Assembly (NCBI RefSeq): GCF_023656515.1
Contig: NZ_JAMOFV010000006.1
Coordinates: 264,720-328,719 of the forward strand
Direction: 5' to 3'
Length of the DNA stretch: 64,000 nt
DNA from: Clostridium swellfunianum
GTDB taxonomy: Bacteria; Bacillota; Clostridia; Clostridiales; Clostridiaceae
Below are positions 1 through 10,170 of this stretch, one piece after another. Below the pieces are notes generated by a model. That model made no database searches and was not told where the DNA came from. It worked only from the letters and a program-made list of their open reading frames with translations. Positions within the stretch are counted from its first letter, which is position 1. Every line of letters begins with the position of its first letter. The position numbers were made by a program, and so were the translations under genes.

Positions 1-25
1 TTGACTTGCTCGTTACAGCTTTTAT

Positions 26-54
26 ATCTTATCATTTAAACTTCTTAATGTCAA
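26..54 (-). promoter_or_regulatory. Consensus sigma-A promoter pointing out of the left edge
   Basis: On the minus strand a perfect -35 TTGACA (complement of 49-54) is followed by 17 bases and a -10 TAAGAT (complement of 26-31). Transcription would start near 18-20 and leave the window to the left. In many clostridia an rRNA operon follows gyrA on the same strand, so a 16S rRNA promoter is the likeliest identity; that part is inference because the gene itself is outside the window. Confidence 0.7.
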
Positions 55-87
55 CAACTTTTTTGTTATTGATAAGAAGTTTAAATG
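33..87. repeat. Long inverted repeat overlapping the left-edge promoter
   Basis: CATTTAAACTTCTTA (33-47) is the exact reverse complement of 73-87. Inside it TCAACAAC (51-58) pairs with GTTATTGA (65-72) with one G-U type mismatch around a six-T loop. The two arms make a hairpin of about 23 pairs. The arm 33-47 is the spacer of the promoter at 26-54, so the structure may be an operator or a chance by-product of duplicated promoter DNA. No T-run follows in either direction, which argues against a simple terminator. Confidence 0.6.
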
Positions 88-318
88 TTGCAACGAAATT
101 CATCGTGGTCACATATCTCAGCGACAAAAGTTATTTTATCAGAAATAATCATTGATGCTTTTTCATATATTTCTATTAGGTTAAATTAAATTGCTATTTC
201 TTCTTTTTTCTCTGTATATTTAACTTTTCCACATAAAGATACACTAGGTAAAGTTTACAATAATGTATAAATTAATATTGAATTTTGCCACAAGTGTTTT
301 ATAAAAATCTATAAAAGA
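88..318. other. Non-coding stretch between gyrA terminator and left promoter
   Basis: AT-rich DNA without a credible open reading frame, RNA gene or repeat that I can recognise. It separates the end of gyrA from the promoter at the left edge and probably is the upstream region of the operon lying to the left. Confidence 0.5.
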
Positions 319-340
319 AAAAGTCCCCTAAGGGACTTTT
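319..340 (-). terminator. Rho-independent terminator of gyrA
   Basis: AAAAGTCCC (319-327) pairs with GGGACTTTT (332-340) around a four-base loop, just 11 bases past the gyrA stop. On the minus strand the stem is followed by a T-rich stretch. It ends the gyrB-gyrA transcription unit. Confidence 0.8.
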
Positions 341-351
341 ATCAATAGTTT

Positions 352-2805
352 TTAGTTTTCTTCCTCTGCTTCTACTGCTTCCACTGATTCATCCTTGTTG
401 ATTTTGGCAATAGCAACTACCTTTTCTTCTTCAGTAGTCTTCATAAGAGTTACACCCATAGTATTTCTACCTGTAACTGAAATATTTTCAGCATTTAATC
501 TGATAGCAACACCGCTAGTGTTGATGAGCATTATCTCATCTCCATCCTTAACTATCCTTGCACCAACTATCTTACCTGTCTTTTCAGTAACCTTGTAGGT
601 GATTACACCCTTACCCCCTCTTCTGTGGGCAGGATATTCACCTATTCCTGTTCTCTTTCCATATCCGTTTTCACTTACTATTAAAACATCCTCACTTTGA
701 GCAACCACATTCATACTTACAGCTACATCACCTTCTCTAAGGGTTATAGCTTTAACTCCAGTGGTTGTTCTTCCCATAGGCCTAACATCAGACTCATGGA
801 ATCTCATAGAGTATCCATTTTCAGTAACAATTAATATTTCACTTTCACCGTCTGTCATCTTAACTCCTATAAGCTCATCACCTTCTCTGAGATTTATAGC
901 TGTTAAGCCATTTTTTCTTATAGCGGAGTATTCAGTTAGATCTGTCTTCTTTATTACCCCATCTTTTGTAGCCATAACAAGGAATTTATCAGCTTCAAAT
1001 TCCTTAACAGGCATAACAGCTTGAATCTTCTCACCTGGATTTAAAGGGAGTATATTAACCAAGTTTGTACCCTTTGCTGTTCTTCCTGCTTCAGGTAATT
1101 CGTAACCCTTTAATCTATACACTCTTCCCGCATTGGTAAAGAATAAAAGATGATTATGCGTAGAAGTAATAAAGATATGCTCTACAAAGTCATCTTCCTT
1201 TGTAGCCATAGCTTGAATTCCTCTTCCGCCTCTTCTTTGAGCAGTGTAGGTATCAGCTAGTATTCTCTTTATATATCCTGAGTGAGTAAGAGTTATAACA
1301 ACATTCTGCTCCTGAATTAAATCCTCAATATCAATATCATTAGGATTTCTTTCTATGACAGTCCTTCTTTCATCAGAATATCTAGTTTTTATCTCTATTA
1401 GCTCATCTTTGATTATGCCTAACACTAAAGACTCATTGGCAAGTACTTCTCTGTAGTAAGCAATATCCTTCATAAGGGCATTGTATTCCTCTTCAATTTT
1501 ATCTCTTTCAAGGCCAGTAAGTCTTTGAAGTCTCAAGTCTAGAATTGCTTGTGCTTGCTTTTCAGATAAGCCGAACCTCTCCATAAGACCAGTTCTAGCC
1601 TGCTCGGTTGTTCTTGAAGAACGAATAAGCGCAATAACCTCGTCAATATGATCAAGAGCTATTCTAAGCCCCTCTAAAATATGAGCTCTGGCAAGTGCTT
1701 TATCTAAATCAAATTGAGTTCTTCTTCTTATAACTTCCTTTTGGAAATCAACATAGTGAACTAAAACTTGCTTTAAATTCAATGTTTGAGGCTCATTATT
1801 AACAAGAGCAATCATAATTACACCAAAGGTATCTTGAAGCTTAGTATGCTTATATAATTGATTCAAGATAACATTAGCATTTGCATCTTTTTTAAGCTCA
1901 ATTACCATTCTCATACCTTCTCTATCAGATTCATCTCTTAGATCAGATATGCCTTCAATTTTTTTATCTCTAACTAATTCAGCTATATTCTCAACAAGCC
2001 TTGCCTTATTAACTTGATATGGCAGTTCTGTAACAATAATTCTTTGTCTTCCTTTTTCCTCTTCGATATTAGTTTTAGCTCTTACTAATATCTTACCCCT
2101 ACCTGTTTCATAAGCCTCTCTAATACCTGCAGTTCCTAAAATAATACCTGCAGTTGGAAAGTCTGGTCCTTTTATCTTGGTCATAAGATCTAGTACTGTT
2201 ACTTCTGGATTATCTATATACATAGCTATTCCATCTATAACTTCGCCTAAATTATGAGGCGGTATGTTTGTTGCCATACCAACAGCTATACCTGAAGATC
2301 CGCTTACCAAAAGATTGGGAAATCTTGATGGAAGCACTAACGGTTCTTCTTCCTCACCATCAAAGTTAGGAATAAAATCTACAGTATTTTTATTTATTTC
2401 TCTTAAGAGTTCCATTGTTATTTTGCTCATCTTTGCTTCTGTATAACGCATTGCAGCTGCACCGTCGCCATCTACAGAACCAAAATTACCGTGCCCATCA
2501 ACAAGTGGATATCTCATATTAAAATCTTGTGCCATTCTTACAAGCGCATCATAAACTGAAGTATCACCGTGAGGGTGGTACTTACCTAATACGTCACCAA
2601 CGATTCTGGCACATTTTCTATAGCCTTTATCAGAATATAAGCCTAATTCATGCATAGAATATAATATTCTTCTGTGTACAGGCTTCAAACCATCTCTTAC
2701 ATCTGGAAGAGCACGACCTACAATAACGCTCATAGCGTAATCTATATAACACTTTTTCATTTCCTGCTTAATATCAACCTGTAAAACATTACCAACATTC
2801 TCCAC
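352..2805 (-). CDS. gyrA: DNA gyrase subunit A
   Basis: Breakage-reunion subunit of DNA gyrase, which introduces negative supercoils with GyrB in the cytoplasm. The 817-residue length is normal. The N-terminal winged-helix core carries the catalytic tyrosine Y121 in the context [10 protein letters not shown], and the quinolone-determining stretch [12 protein letters not shown] has Thr82 and Asp86, the usual clostridial residues. The C-terminal beta-pinwheel repeats begin after about residue 500 and include the GyrA box QRRGGRG needed for DNA wrapping; an acidic tail ([10 protein letters not shown]) closes the protein. It lies 80 bases downstream of gyrB on the same strand and is followed by a strong terminator, so the two are almost certainly cotranscribed. 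Confidence 0.98.
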   Translation of the reverse strand: MENVGNVLQVDIKQEMKKCYIDYAMSVIVGRALPDVRDGLKPVHRRILYSMHELGLYSDKGYRKCARIVGDVLGKYHPHGDTSVYDALVRMAQDFNMRYPLVDGHGNFGSVDGDGAAAMRYTEAKMSKITMELLREINKNTVDFIPNFDGEEEEPLVLPSRFPNLLVSGSSGIAVGMATNIPPHNLGEVIDGIAMYIDNPEVTVLDLMTKIKGPDFPTAGIILGTAGIREAYETGRGKILVRAKTNIEEEKGRQRIIVTELPYQVNKARLVENIAELVRDKKIEGISDLRDESDREGMRMVIELKKDANANVILNQLYKHTKLQDTFGVIMIALVNNEPQTLNLKQVLVHYVDFQKEVIRRRTQFDLDKALARAHILEGLRIALDHIDEVIALIRSSRTTEQARTGLMERFGLSEKQAQAILDLRLQRLTGLERDKIEEEYNALMKDIAYYREVLANESLVLGIIKDELIEIKTRYSDERRTVIERNPNDIDIEDLIQEQNVVITLTHSGYIKRILADTYTAQRRGGRGIQAMATKEDDFVEHIFITSTHNHLLFFTNAGRVYRLKGYELPEAGRTAKGTNLVNILPLNPGEKIQAVMPVKEFEADKFLVMATKDGVIKKTDLTEYSAIRKNGLTAINLREGDELIGVKMTDGESEILIVTENGYSMRFHESDVRPMGRTTTGVKAITLREGDVAVSMNVVAQSEDVLIVSENGYGKRTGIGEYPAHRRGGKGVITYKVTEKTGKIVGARIVKDGDEIMLINTSGVAIRLNAENISVTGRNTMGVTLMKTTEEEKVVAIAKINKDESVEAVEAEEEN

Positions 2806-2885
2806 GTACTACACCTCCGTATTCCTGATACTGCCTTAAACAATTATTCAATGTTTAGCCTCTTCTCCCGTGTAAATAAAACTAT

Positions 2886-4796
2886 TTAAATATCTAAGTT
2901 TACTACCTTAGTAGCATTTTCCTGTATAAACTCTCTTCTAGGCTCTACCTTATCGCCCATAAGGATAGTAAATATTTCATCTGCGGCCATGGCATCCTCA
3001 AGACTAACTTGAAGAAGGGTTCTTCTTTCAGGGTCCATTGTAGTTTCCCAAAGCTGTGTCGCATTCATTTCTCCAAGACCTTTATATCTTTGGATACTTG
3101 TATTATTATCTTTGCCACCAAGCTCTGCAAGAAGCTTCTCAAGTTCTTTATCTGTATAGCAGTAATAATCCTTTTTGCTCTTTGTAACCTTATAAAGAGG
3201 CGGCTGCGCTATAAATACATGACCTTTCTCAACAAGTTCAGTCATATATCTGTAAAAGAAAGTTAAAAGTAGTGTTCTTATGTGAGCACCATCTACGTCT
3301 GCATCTGTCATTAGAACAATTCTGTTATACCTAAGCTTTTCTACATCGAAATCTTTGCCAATACCACCACCAAAAGCAGTTACCATGTTTCTTATTTCTT
3401 GAGAGTTAAGTATCTTATCAAGCCTTTGCTTTTCAACATTCATTATTTTTCCACGAAGTGGAAGTATTGCTTGGAAGCGTCTGTCTCTTCCGCCCTTAGC
3501 ACTCCCTCCTGCAGAATTACCCTCAACGATGTAAATTTCACATTCCTCAGGATCCTTTGAAGAACAATCAGCAAGCTTTCCAGGAAGAGCACTTCTTTCA
3601 AGTACAGACTTTCTAGTAAGTTCTCTAGCTTTTCTAGCTGCATCTCTTGCTCTAGAAGCAAGAAGCGCTTTATCTATAATAATTTTTCCTACACCAGGGT
3701 TTTCCTCAAGGAAGGTGCTTACCCCTTCGCCAACTATGTTATCAACAATTCCTCTTACCTCACTGTTGCCAAGCTTAGTCTTTGTCTGACCTTCAAATTG
3801 AGGATCAATAAGTTTAATAGATACAACAGCTGTAAGCCCTTCTCTTATATCTTCTCCTGAAAGATTTTTATCATTATCTTTTAAATGTCCAAACTTCTTT
3901 CCATAGTCATTGAATACACGGGTTAAAGCTGCCTTAAACCCAACAAGGTGTGTTCCACCCTCTACTGTATCTATATTATTTGCGAAGGAGAATATATTTT
4001 CATTGTAGGTATCATTGTACTGCAGAGCAACCTCAACAGTGTACTCATCCTTTTTGCCTTCAACGTAAATAGTTTTTTCATGAAGAGCTTCTTTGTTTCT
4101 ATTCAAATATTCAACAAAAGATTTTATACCACCCTCGTAGTAAAACTCTTCGCTCTTTCCACCTTCTCTTTCGTCAGAAAGAGTTATTCTTATTCCTTTA
4201 TTTAAAAATGCTAATTCTCTAAGTCTTTGAGCTAAAGTATCATAGTCATATTCTAATTCCTCAAAAATCTGGTTATCAGGCTTAAAGTGAACTTTTGTTC
4301 CATGCCCTTCAGCTTCACCTATAACGTCAAGTCCTGTTAAAGGCTTTCCTCTCTCATAACCCTGTCTCAAAAGTTTTCCCTCTGATTTAACGATTACTTC
4401 GCAAGCTTCAGAAAGTGCATTTACAACTGAGGCACCAACGCCGTGAAGTCCTCCAGAAACCTTGTAGGCTCCTCCGCCAAACTTTCCGCCGGCATGAAGC
4501 ACTGTCATTATAACTTCAACAGTTGGTATCCCCATTTTAGGATGTATCCCAACAGGCATACCCCTACCATCATCAATAACTGTTATAGAGTTATCAGCAT
4601 GAATAAAAACATTTATATTCTTACATACCCCAATCATAGCTTCGTCAATACTGTTATCTACTATCTCATAGACCAGGTGGTGAAGACCTCTTGGTCCTGT
4701 GCTGCCGATATACATACCTGGTCTTTTTCTAACAGCCTCTAGACCTTCAAGTACCTGAATCTGATTTTCATCATATATTTGATTGTTCTCTGACAT
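2886..4796 (-). CDS. gyrB: DNA gyrase subunit B
   Basis: ATPase subunit of DNA gyrase. The GHKL ATP-binding fold is visible at the N terminus ([18 protein letters not shown] near 23-40, [10 protein letters not shown] at 44-53 with the catalytic glutamate, and the GGLHGVG lid motif near 115-121). The Toprim domain has [15 protein letters not shown] at 425-439 and the metal-binding TDADVDGAH at about 497-505. Length (636) is typical of Gram-positive GyrB without the proteobacterial insertion. A ribosome-binding site (AGGAGG on the minus strand) lies just upstream of the ATG. It sits between remB and gyrA in the conserved recF-remB-gyrB-gyrA order. Confidence 0.98.
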   Translation of the reverse strand: MSENNQIYDENQIQVLEGLEAVRKRPGMYIGSTGPRGLHHLVYEIVDNSIDEAMIGVCKNINVFIHADNSITVIDDGRGMPVGIHPKMGIPTVEVIMTVLHAGGKFGGGAYKVSGGLHGVGASVVNALSEACEVIVKSEGKLLRQGYERGKPLTGLDVIGEAEGHGTKVHFKPDNQIFEELEYDYDTLAQRLRELAFLNKGIRITLSDEREGGKSEEFYYEGGIKSFVEYLNRNKEALHEKTIYVEGKKDEYTVEVALQYNDTYNENIFSFANNIDTVEGGTHLVGFKAALTRVFNDYGKKFGHLKDNDKNLSGEDIREGLTAVVSIKLIDPQFEGQTKTKLGNSEVRGIVDNIVGEGVSTFLEENPGVGKIIIDKALLASRARDAARKARELTRKSVLERSALPGKLADCSSKDPEECEIYIVEGNSAGGSAKGGRDRRFQAILPLRGKIMNVEKQRLDKILNSQEIRNMVTAFGGGIGKDFDVEKLRYNRIVLMTDADVDGAHIRTLLLTFFYRYMTELVEKGHVFIAQPPLYKVTKSKKDYYCYTDKELEKLLAELGGKDNNTSIQRYKGLGEMNATQLWETTMDPERRTLLQVSLEDAMAADEIFTILMGDKVEPRREFIQENATKVVNLDI

Positions 4797-4839
4797 ATGT
4801 TAACCTCCTATCCTAATCCATAGAACAGCTTATACTGCT

Positions 4840-5103
4840 TTATACTTCTTCGTATATTGTTTCGGTTCTTTTTCCCAAAGTAGCTGAGGATATTGGTGAT
4901 AAAAAAATTCTGCTCTTTTTATTAACTTCTGCTACAATAAAGGACTTAGGTTTATCCTTAGTGATCCTCTCTACAAAGCCGTCTTCTTCTGCCATTCTTA
5001 AAAACTGAACTGTGTCAGCATTGTAAGTGGAGGTTTCCATATCAAATATTCCTATTACATCCTTTATTGGAACTACTACATTTTCTCCTAAGTGTAAAAA
5101 CAT
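4840..5103 (-). CDS. remB: Extracellular matrix/DUF370 regulator RemB-like
   Basis: Small protein of the RemA/RemB (DUF370) family; in Bacillus subtilis RemA and RemB are needed for biofilm matrix gene expression, and the gene between recF and gyrB is remB (yaaB). The 87-residue product starts MFLHLGENVVVPIKDVIGIF, the family signature. A start six codons upstream is possible, but that extension is encoded by GGAGGAGAG, which is clearly the ribosome-binding site of the ATG at 5103, so I use the shorter form. It lies between recF and gyrB in the same orientation. The function in this organism is inferred from family and location only. Confidence 0.85.
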   Translation of the reverse strand: MFLHLGENVVVPIKDVIGIFDMETSTYNADTVQFLRMAEEDGFVERITKDKPKSFIVAEVNKKSRIFLSPISSATLGKRTETIYEEV

Positions 5104-5207
5104 ACTCTCTCCTCCCTTCATTCGTAGGACCTGGCTATTAGAGCTTAAGCTCCTAATCGAAAACTGCTAGTTAAAGACCACCTAGAACCATAATTAGAAA
5201 AACATTG

Positions 5208-6317
5208 CTATAGTTCATTTAATACATATTCTTTTATAACCTTACCACCTTCAATACTAAACACCTTAGCCTTCTCGTTTAAGTAGTTTTTAATATTTTC
5301 TATTCCGGTGCCAGTTACAATAGTCTGAACATTATTTATTGAATTCAATATATATTTTTGCCTGTTTAAGTCAAGCTCTGACAACACATCATCCAAAAGA
5401 AGCACTGGGTATTCTCCTGTCTGTTCCTTGATAATTTCTAAAGAAGAAAATTTAATTGTCAATACAGAAGTTCTCTGCTGACCTTGAGAACCGAAGTTTC
5501 TCGTATCTATATTGTTTATGTTTATTGAAAAGTCATCTCTATGCGGTCCGTGAGAAGTGATTCTTCGATCCATATCGTTCTTTAGGTTTTTTTTAAGAAG
5601 ATTCTTTAACTCATCTTCTACATCTTCAAATTTTTTTAAAGTTGTTAAATACTTAAAGCTTATATCTTCTAAGCTTGATGTGATATCCTTGTGGATTTTG
5701 CTGCCCTTTTCATTTAAAAGGTCTAAATACTTTAACCTTTCTCGTATTATATAACTTCCAAATTTTGAGAGCTGGTTGTCGTAAACCTCAATTATGCTTT
5801 CAATATTTTCATTCCATTTCTTTAAAAGAGAATTTCTCTCATTAAGAGCCTTATTATACTGTACAAGACAATAATAATATTTTGAGTTTAACTTACACAA
5901 CTCAATGTCAAGAAATTTTCTTCTATGTGAAGGCGATTCCTTGACGATTTTAAGATCTTCCGGAGAAAAAAGAACAACATTAAAGACACCCATAAGCTCC
6001 TGAATCTTGCTAATTTTAATACTATTTATTCTTATACCCTTTTTTCCATCCTTGAAAATTTTAATCTCAATATTTTTATCCAATCTTTCTTTGGATATAT
6101 AGGCCTTAACGTATGCTTCTTCACTGTCCCAGTTTATAAGTTCTTTATCCTTGCTCGTTCTATGTGACTTAGCAAGGCTGCAATAATAAATGCTCTCAAG
6201 AATATTTGTTTTTCCCTGGGCATTATCACCTATAAAAATATTAACTCCATTAGTAAGCTCTATGCTAAGCTGATCATAGTTTCTGAAATTTAATAACTGT
6301 AAATTTTTAATATACAT
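5208..6317 (-). CDS. recF: DNA replication/repair protein RecF
   Basis: SMC-like ATPase that with RecO and RecR loads RecA at single-strand gaps. Walker A is GDNAQGKTN near residue 31-39 and the C-terminal Walker B is PVLLLDDVLSELD, with the ABC signature region around NFGSQGQQRTS. Length 369 is normal. I chose the ATG at 6317 (MYIKNLQLLNF) because AGGTG at 6324-6328 is a well-spaced ribosome-binding site for it; a GTG at 6326 lies inside that site. It follows yaaA by 42 bases and belongs to the dnaA-side replication cluster. Confidence 0.96.
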   Translation of the reverse strand: MYIKNLQLLNFRNYDQLSIELTNGVNIFIGDNAQGKTNILESIYYCSLAKSHRTSKDKELINWDSEEAYVKAYISKERLDKNIEIKIFKDGKKGIRINSIKISKIQELMGVFNVVLFSPEDLKIVKESPSHRRKFLDIELCKLNSKYYYCLVQYNKALNERNSLLKKWNENIESIIEVYDNQLSKFGSYIIRERLKYLDLLNEKGSKIHKDITSSLEDISFKYLTTLKKFEDVEDELKNLLKKNLKNDMDRRITSHGPHRDDFSININNIDTRNFGSQGQQRTSVLTIKFSSLEIIKEQTGEYPVLLLDDVLSELDLNRQKYILNSINNVQTIVTGTGIENIKNYLNEKAKVFSIEGGKVIKEYVLNEL

Positions 6318-6359
6318 ACAAAACACCTATTATATTATAACATAAAAACCTTTAAAAAC

Positions 6360-6566
6360 TTAAATAATTTTATAGCTTTTGCCCTCAAATTCTACAATAT
6401 CGCCTTTATAAAGCTTTTTCCCTCTTTGAAGTTCTATACTTCCGTTAACCTTTATTTGGCCTTCCTGAATATAAAACTTAGCTTCTGTTCCCATTGTTGC
6501 AATACTAGCCCATTTTAGGAAGGAATCTAATTTTATCATTTCTGTATTTATTTTTACCTCTGTCAT
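6360..6566 (-). CDS. yaaA: S4-domain RNA-binding protein YaaA
   Basis: A 68-residue protein made almost entirely of an S4-like RNA-binding domain (IKLDSFLKWASIATMGTEA, then FYIQEGQIKVNG and a glycine-rich turn). The Bacillus yaaA product in the same position between dnaN and recF is implicated in 50S ribosome assembly. The ATG at 6566 fits the AAAGGATGA ribosome-binding site; an in-frame ATG two codons upstream is too close to it. It probably is translated from the dnaN-recF message. Confidence 0.85.
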   Translation of the reverse strand: MTEVKINTEMIKLDSFLKWASIATMGTEAKFYIQEGQIKVNGSIELQRGKKLYKGDIVEFEGKSYKII

Positions 6567-6665
6567 GTACATTCATCCTTTCAAGTTCGTTATAAATAAA
6601 ACAAGGGATAATACACTGATAAAAATTTAACCAGTATATAGTATCCCCTTTTAGTTAATTTTCAT

Positions 6666-7769
6666 TTAGTTTCCAACAAATCTTACTGGCAGCACTAGAT
6701 AAGTGCAATTATTTTTATCTTTGTTTTTTACAACACAAGGACTTACACTACTTGTAAGTTCAAGCATAATTTCTTCTTCGTCTATAATTTTGAATACATC
6801 TATTAAAAATCTTGCGTTGAATGCAATTTTTAAAGGTTCACCTTGCATAATTACATTCAACTCTTCTCTAGCTTTTCCCAATTGAGAATCAGAAGTTATA
6901 ATTATTTGATCGTCTTTAATATCAAGCTTGATAAGGTTAGTGTTTCCTTCCTTAGCCATAAGTGAAGCTCTTTCGATACAATCTAAAAATTCGTTTCGTT
7001 TAACTGTAACTTTTAAGTTATACTCGTCAGGTATGATTGAGTTGTAGTTAATAAACTCACCTTCAAGAAGTCTCGAAATCATCTTCGTGTCTCCAAGATT
7101 GAAAAGAATGTGGTTGGGAGTGAAGGTAATGTTTACTGATTCCTCTGTATCATCAAAAATCTTAGAAACTTCATTAAGTGTTTTTCCTGGAATTACAGCA
7201 CTTATAGTGTTATCATTGTCAACTTGTTCACTTCTTAAAGCAAGTCTTAATCCGTCAAGTGCAACAAGATTAAGCTTTCCGTCTTTTATTTCAAACTTAA
7301 CTCCAGTAAGTATTGGTCTTATTTCATCCTGAGCTGTAGCAAAAATAGTTCCTCTAATCATGTTTTTAAGAAGTTTTTGAGAAACAGCAAAAAGCATATT
7401 TTCATTTATCTTCGGTAGACTAGGGAATTCATCAGGGCTCATATATTTAAGCACTGCCTTTGATTTTTGACAAATTACTTCAAGAGAGCTGTTTTCAATG
7501 GTTTCAATTTGAACTTCTGCATTAGGAAGCTTTTTAATAAGCTCACCAAAAAGCTTAGAGTCAACAACAATGCTGCCTTCTTCTAAAACATCAACTTGAA
7601 TCTTTGTTTCTATACTTAAATCTATGTCAGATCCTATAAGTGTTAGTTCACCACTTTTAGCAATTAAAAGTATTCCTTCTAATATGGTCATTGTAGACTT
7701 TCCAGTTACAGCCTTTTGCACTGTAGATATAGCTTCTTGTAATTTGCTTTTTTCGCATATAAACTTCAT
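6666..7769 (-). CDS. dnaN: DNA polymerase III beta sliding clamp
   Basis: Processivity clamp that encircles DNA and tethers the replicative polymerase. The 367-residue sequence shows the three clamp repeats and ends in the usual hydrophobic C terminus (CTYLVLPVRFVGN). It starts MKFICEKSKLQEAISTVQKA, the standard N-terminal domain. It lies downstream of dnaA, with the origin unwinding region filling the dnaA-dnaN gap. A good ribosome-binding site (AAAGGAGCGG on the minus strand) precedes the ATG. Confidence 0.98.
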   Translation of the reverse strand: MKFICEKSKLQEAISTVQKAVTGKSTMTILEGILLIAKSGELTLIGSDIDLSIETKIQVDVLEEGSIVVDSKLFGELIKKLPNAEVQIETIENSSLEVICQKSKAVLKYMSPDEFPSLPKINENMLFAVSQKLLKNMIRGTIFATAQDEIRPILTGVKFEIKDGKLNLVALDGLRLALRSEQVDNDNTISAVIPGKTLNEVSKIFDDTEESVNITFTPNHILFNLGDTKMISRLLEGEFINYNSIIPDEYNLKVTVKRNEFLDCIERASLMAKEGNTNLIKLDIKDDQIIITSDSQLGKAREELNVIMQGEPLKIAFNARFLIDVFKIIDEEEIMLELTSSVSPCVVKNKDKNNCTYLVLPVRFVGN

Positions 7770-7833
7770 CTTATCCGCTCCTTTTATTCACAGAGATTTT
7801 TCTTTAGATAGATTAGATAGATAATAAAATATT
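7770..7833. other. Probable DNA unwinding element of oriC
   Basis: Very AT-rich DNA (about 7790-7833, with repeated TAGAT steps) directly beside the DnaA-trio run on the dnaN side. By the Bacillus model the origin first melts here. The call rests on base composition and position next to the trios and DnaA boxes. Confidence 0.55.
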
Positions 7834-7851
7834 TAGTAACAGTAGTAGTAG
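7834..7851 (+). promoter_or_regulatory. DnaA-trio element of oriC
   Basis: Six consecutive triplets TAG TAA CAG TAG TAG TAG. Read 3' to 5' away from the nearest DnaA box they are GAT, GAT, GAT, GAC, AAT, GAT, matching the DnaA-trio consensus (3'-G/A A T/A-5') at five of six steps. As in Bacillus subtilis, a GC-richer spacer (GGGCTG) and a DnaA box (7864-7872) lie on one side and the AT-rich unwinding region on the other. Confidence 0.75.
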
Positions 7852-7863
7852 GGGCTGTTTATA

Positions 7864-7993
7864 TGTGGATAACCACTTCCAGCCTTAGAAAACACTCTTA
7901 AATTAAGTAAAAATAATTGTGGATAAGTAAATCAAATTATTTATACTTTATCCACATTGTTATAAACATTTAAGTATTTATTTTTTATCCACA
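7864..7993. promoter_or_regulatory. DnaA-box cluster between dnaA and dnaN (oriC, unwinding side)
   Basis: Four perfect DnaA boxes: TGTGGATAA at 7864-7872 and 7918-7926 (one orientation) and TTATCCACA at 7948-7956 and 7985-7993 (the other). Together with the trio run and AT-rich DNA they form the melting half of a bipartite origin. Confidence 0.9.
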
Positions 7994-8026
7994 GGTTAAA
8001 ACTAAACAATTAAAAACAAGTGTTAG

Positions 8027-9376
8027 TTATTTTTGCTGTATCTTTTTAGTTATATCATTTATGGCCTCTTGCAAGCTTTCATCTTCTTTAAGATTTTCAT
8101 TAATTTTTTCGTAAGCATGTATTACTGTTGTATGATCTCTGCCTCCAAATTCTTCACCTATCTTAGGAAGAGAGGTATCTGTAAGCTTTCTGCAAAGATA
8201 CATAGCTACTTGTCTTGGGAAGGCAACATTTCTTGTTCTTCTTTGAGACTTAAAGTCTTCAATTCTAAGATTGTAGTAGCTTGAGACTACATCTTGTATA
8301 AGTTCTATAGTAACGTGCTTGCTTTGCTTGTTTGAAATTATGTCTTTCAAGGCTTCAGCAGCTAAATCTACTGTAATTTCTTTATTAGTTAAAGAAGAAT
8401 AAGCAACAATTCTTATAAGTGCGCCTTCAAGCTCTCTTATATTGGACTTTATTTTAGTTGCTATATAAACCATAACGTCATTTGAAACGTTTATGCCTTC
8501 AACATCTGCTTTCTTCTTTAATATTGCAATTCTTGTCTCAAAATCTGGGGGTTGGATATCTGCTATTAAACCCCATTCGAACCTGGATCTAAGCCTATCC
8601 TCTAGTGTAGGAATCTCCTTAGGAGGTCTGTCACTTGAGAGAATTATCTGCTTGTTTGCATCATGCAGTGCATTGAAAGTATGGAAAAACTCCTGTTGTG
8701 TAGCATCTTTTCCAGCAATAAATTGAATATCATCTATTAATAGTACATCTACATTTCTATATTTATTTCTAAAGTCTTCGTTTTTATCATCCTTAATAGA
8801 ATTAATAAGTTCGTTTGTAAATTTTTCTGATGATACGTAAACTACCTTTGACTTAGAGTTATTTTCAAGAATGTAGTGGCCGATAGCATGCATTAAGTGA
8901 GTCTTTCCTAGCCCTACACCCCCATAAATAAATAGTGGATTATATGCTTTGGCTGGAGACTCTGCAACGGCTAAAGAAGCTGCATGGGCAAATCTGTTAC
9001 TATTACCTATAACGAAGGAATTAAATGTATACTTAGGATTTAATGTTGCATACATATCATCGCTTGCTGTAACTACAGATTTTGATTCCCTCTTGTTTTT
9101 CTTTTCATCTAGATCCGCGCTTTCCTCTGAAGCAATAGTAAATTCTATCCTATATCTTTTAGAAGAAACTATTTTTAGAGCATTAATAAGAAGATCCTCA
9201 TATCTAGTTTCTAATATTTCTTTCGTGAAATTATTAGGAACGCCTAATTTAAGAGTATCATTGCTTATAGACAGAGGAACAGCACTCTTTATCCATGTGT
9301 TAAAGCTTACTTCTGACATTTCGCCCTTCATTATATTTAAGGTTTTTTCCCAAAGTTCTTTGTGTCCGCCATCCAT
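8027..9376 (-). CDS. dnaA: Chromosomal replication initiator DnaA
   Basis: AAA+ initiator that binds DnaA boxes and melts oriC. All four domains are visible in 449 residues: N-terminal interaction domain I ([20 protein letters not shown]), a charged linker around 85-105, the ATPase domain with Walker [10 protein letters not shown] (152-160) and Walker B VLLIDD (211-216), and domain IV with the DNA-contact signature [15 protein letters not shown] near the C terminus. DnaA boxes flank the gene on both sides, consistent with autoregulation and with a bipartite origin. A TCCTCC complement just upstream of the ATG is the ribosome-binding site. Confidence 0.98.
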   Translation of the reverse strand: MDGGHKELWEKTLNIMKGEMSEVSFNTWIKSAVPLSISNDTLKLGVPNNFTKEILETRYEDLLINALKIVSSKRYRIEFTIASEESADLDEKKNKRESKSVVTASDDMYATLNPKYTFNSFVIGNSNRFAHAASLAVAESPAKAYNPLFIYGGVGLGKTHLMHAIGHYILENNSKSKVVYVSSEKFTNELINSIKDDKNEDFRNKYRNVDVLLIDDIQFIAGKDATQQEFFHTFNALHDANKQIILSSDRPPKEIPTLEDRLRSRFEWGLIADIQPPDFETRIAILKKKADVEGINVSNDVMVYIATKIKSNIRELEGALIRIVAYSSLTNKEITVDLAAEALKDIISNKQSKHVTIELIQDVVSSYYNLRIEDFKSQRRTRNVAFPRQVAMYLCRKLTDTSLPKIGEEFGGRDHTTVIHAYEKINENLKEDESLQEAINDITKKIQQK

Positions 9377-9979
9377 CTTTTATCCTCCAGTAGAAATATA
9401 AAAAAATAATTTTTAACTAGAAAAATAATAATCCACAGCTTTATAAGTATAGTTAAACGTACTTTATAATTTGTTGACAAATGTTGAAAAAAATATTCAC
9501 ATGTAAATAACATTGTTGATTATTTTTGAAATCAGAAGTTATTAACAATGTGAAGAATATTTTATATTAACATTATACACTATGAATAAAACTATATATT
9601 TAGCTAAAAATATAGGACGTTGAGTAGAATATCCAAATGTATTTAACAAGTTATGCACAAAGTTATCAACAGGTGTGGATAACTTGTCACATTTTTAAAT
9701 TATTCACAGTCCTTTATCTATAATATCAAAACAACATAAGCTATTCAAGAAGTTATCCACAAAAAATGTGTAGAAATATAAAAAATATCAACAAGACTGT
9801 TATTCTTGACAGAAATAGCGTTGAAATATATAATTTAATAGTAAAACTTTAAGGTCTGTAAAAAATTTGATAAATGTGGATATAATTAAATATAATCCAA
9901 CAGGCGTTATTTTTTAAGTTTTATTTAGGTAGTAAGAAATTTGCTATACATATTCAGAGTAGAAGGGGGTGTAGCACAG
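9377..9979. promoter_or_regulatory. oriC region upstream of dnaA, with DnaA boxes
   Basis: About 600 non-coding bases between the divergent dnaA and rpmH genes. Perfect DnaA boxes are TGTGGATAA at 9674-9682 and TTATCCACA at 9753-9761. One-mismatch boxes are TAATCCACA at 9429-9437, TTATGCACA at 9651-9659, TTATCAACA at 9663-9671 and TTATTCACA at 9700-9708. This is the dnaA-upstream half of the bipartite origin and also holds the dnaA and rpmH promoters. Gene orientation flips here, as expected for the point where the two forks diverge. Confidence 0.9.
9806..9834 (+). promoter_or_regulatory. Perfect sigma-A promoter of rpmH
   Basis: TTGACA at 9806-9811, a 17-base spacer and TATAAT at 9829-9834: an exact consensus promoter. 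Transcription would start near 9841, giving a leader of about 140 bases before rpmH. Confidence 0.85.
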
Positions 9980-10114
9980 ATGTTCATGACTTATCAACCA
10001 AAAAAGAAACAAAGAAAGAAAGAGCATGGCTTCAGAAAGAGAATGGCTTCTCAAGGTGGAAGAAACGTTCTTAAGAGAAGAAGAGCAAAAGGAAGAAAAA
10101 GATTGACAGCATAA
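9980..10114 (+). CDS. rpmH: Ribosomal protein L34 (bL34)
   Basis: A 44-residue, highly basic protein of the large ribosomal subunit, beginning [18 protein letters not shown] and ending GRKRLTA, the canonical L34 sequence and length. The ribosome-binding site AGAAGGGGG is suitably placed upstream. It is the first gene of the right arm, opposite dnaA across the origin, and is followed by a short terminator-like hairpin before rnpA. Confidence 0.98.
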   Translation: MFMTYQPKKKQRKKEHGFRKRMASQGGRNVLKRRRAKGRKRLTA

Positions 10115-10135
10115 GGCCGCTTTAGTGGCCTTTTT
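10113..10135 (+). terminator. Hairpin between rpmH and rnpA
   Basis: AAGGCC (10113-10118) pairs with GGCCTT (10127-10132), extendable inward by two pairs, and is followed by a T-run. It overlaps the rpmH stop codon. It probably attenuates transcription so that L34 is made in excess over RnpA. Confidence 0.7.
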
Positions 10136-10170
10136 CTGTAATTGCAGAAAAAAAGGAGCAAAATGCCACT

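Noticed and set aside
8949-9401. A plus-strand open frame of 150 codons antisense to dnaA
   Set aside because: It is a shadow of dnaA with no ribosome-binding site or family likeness; the same applies to other frames opposite clear genes such as gyrA, dnaN and ssb.
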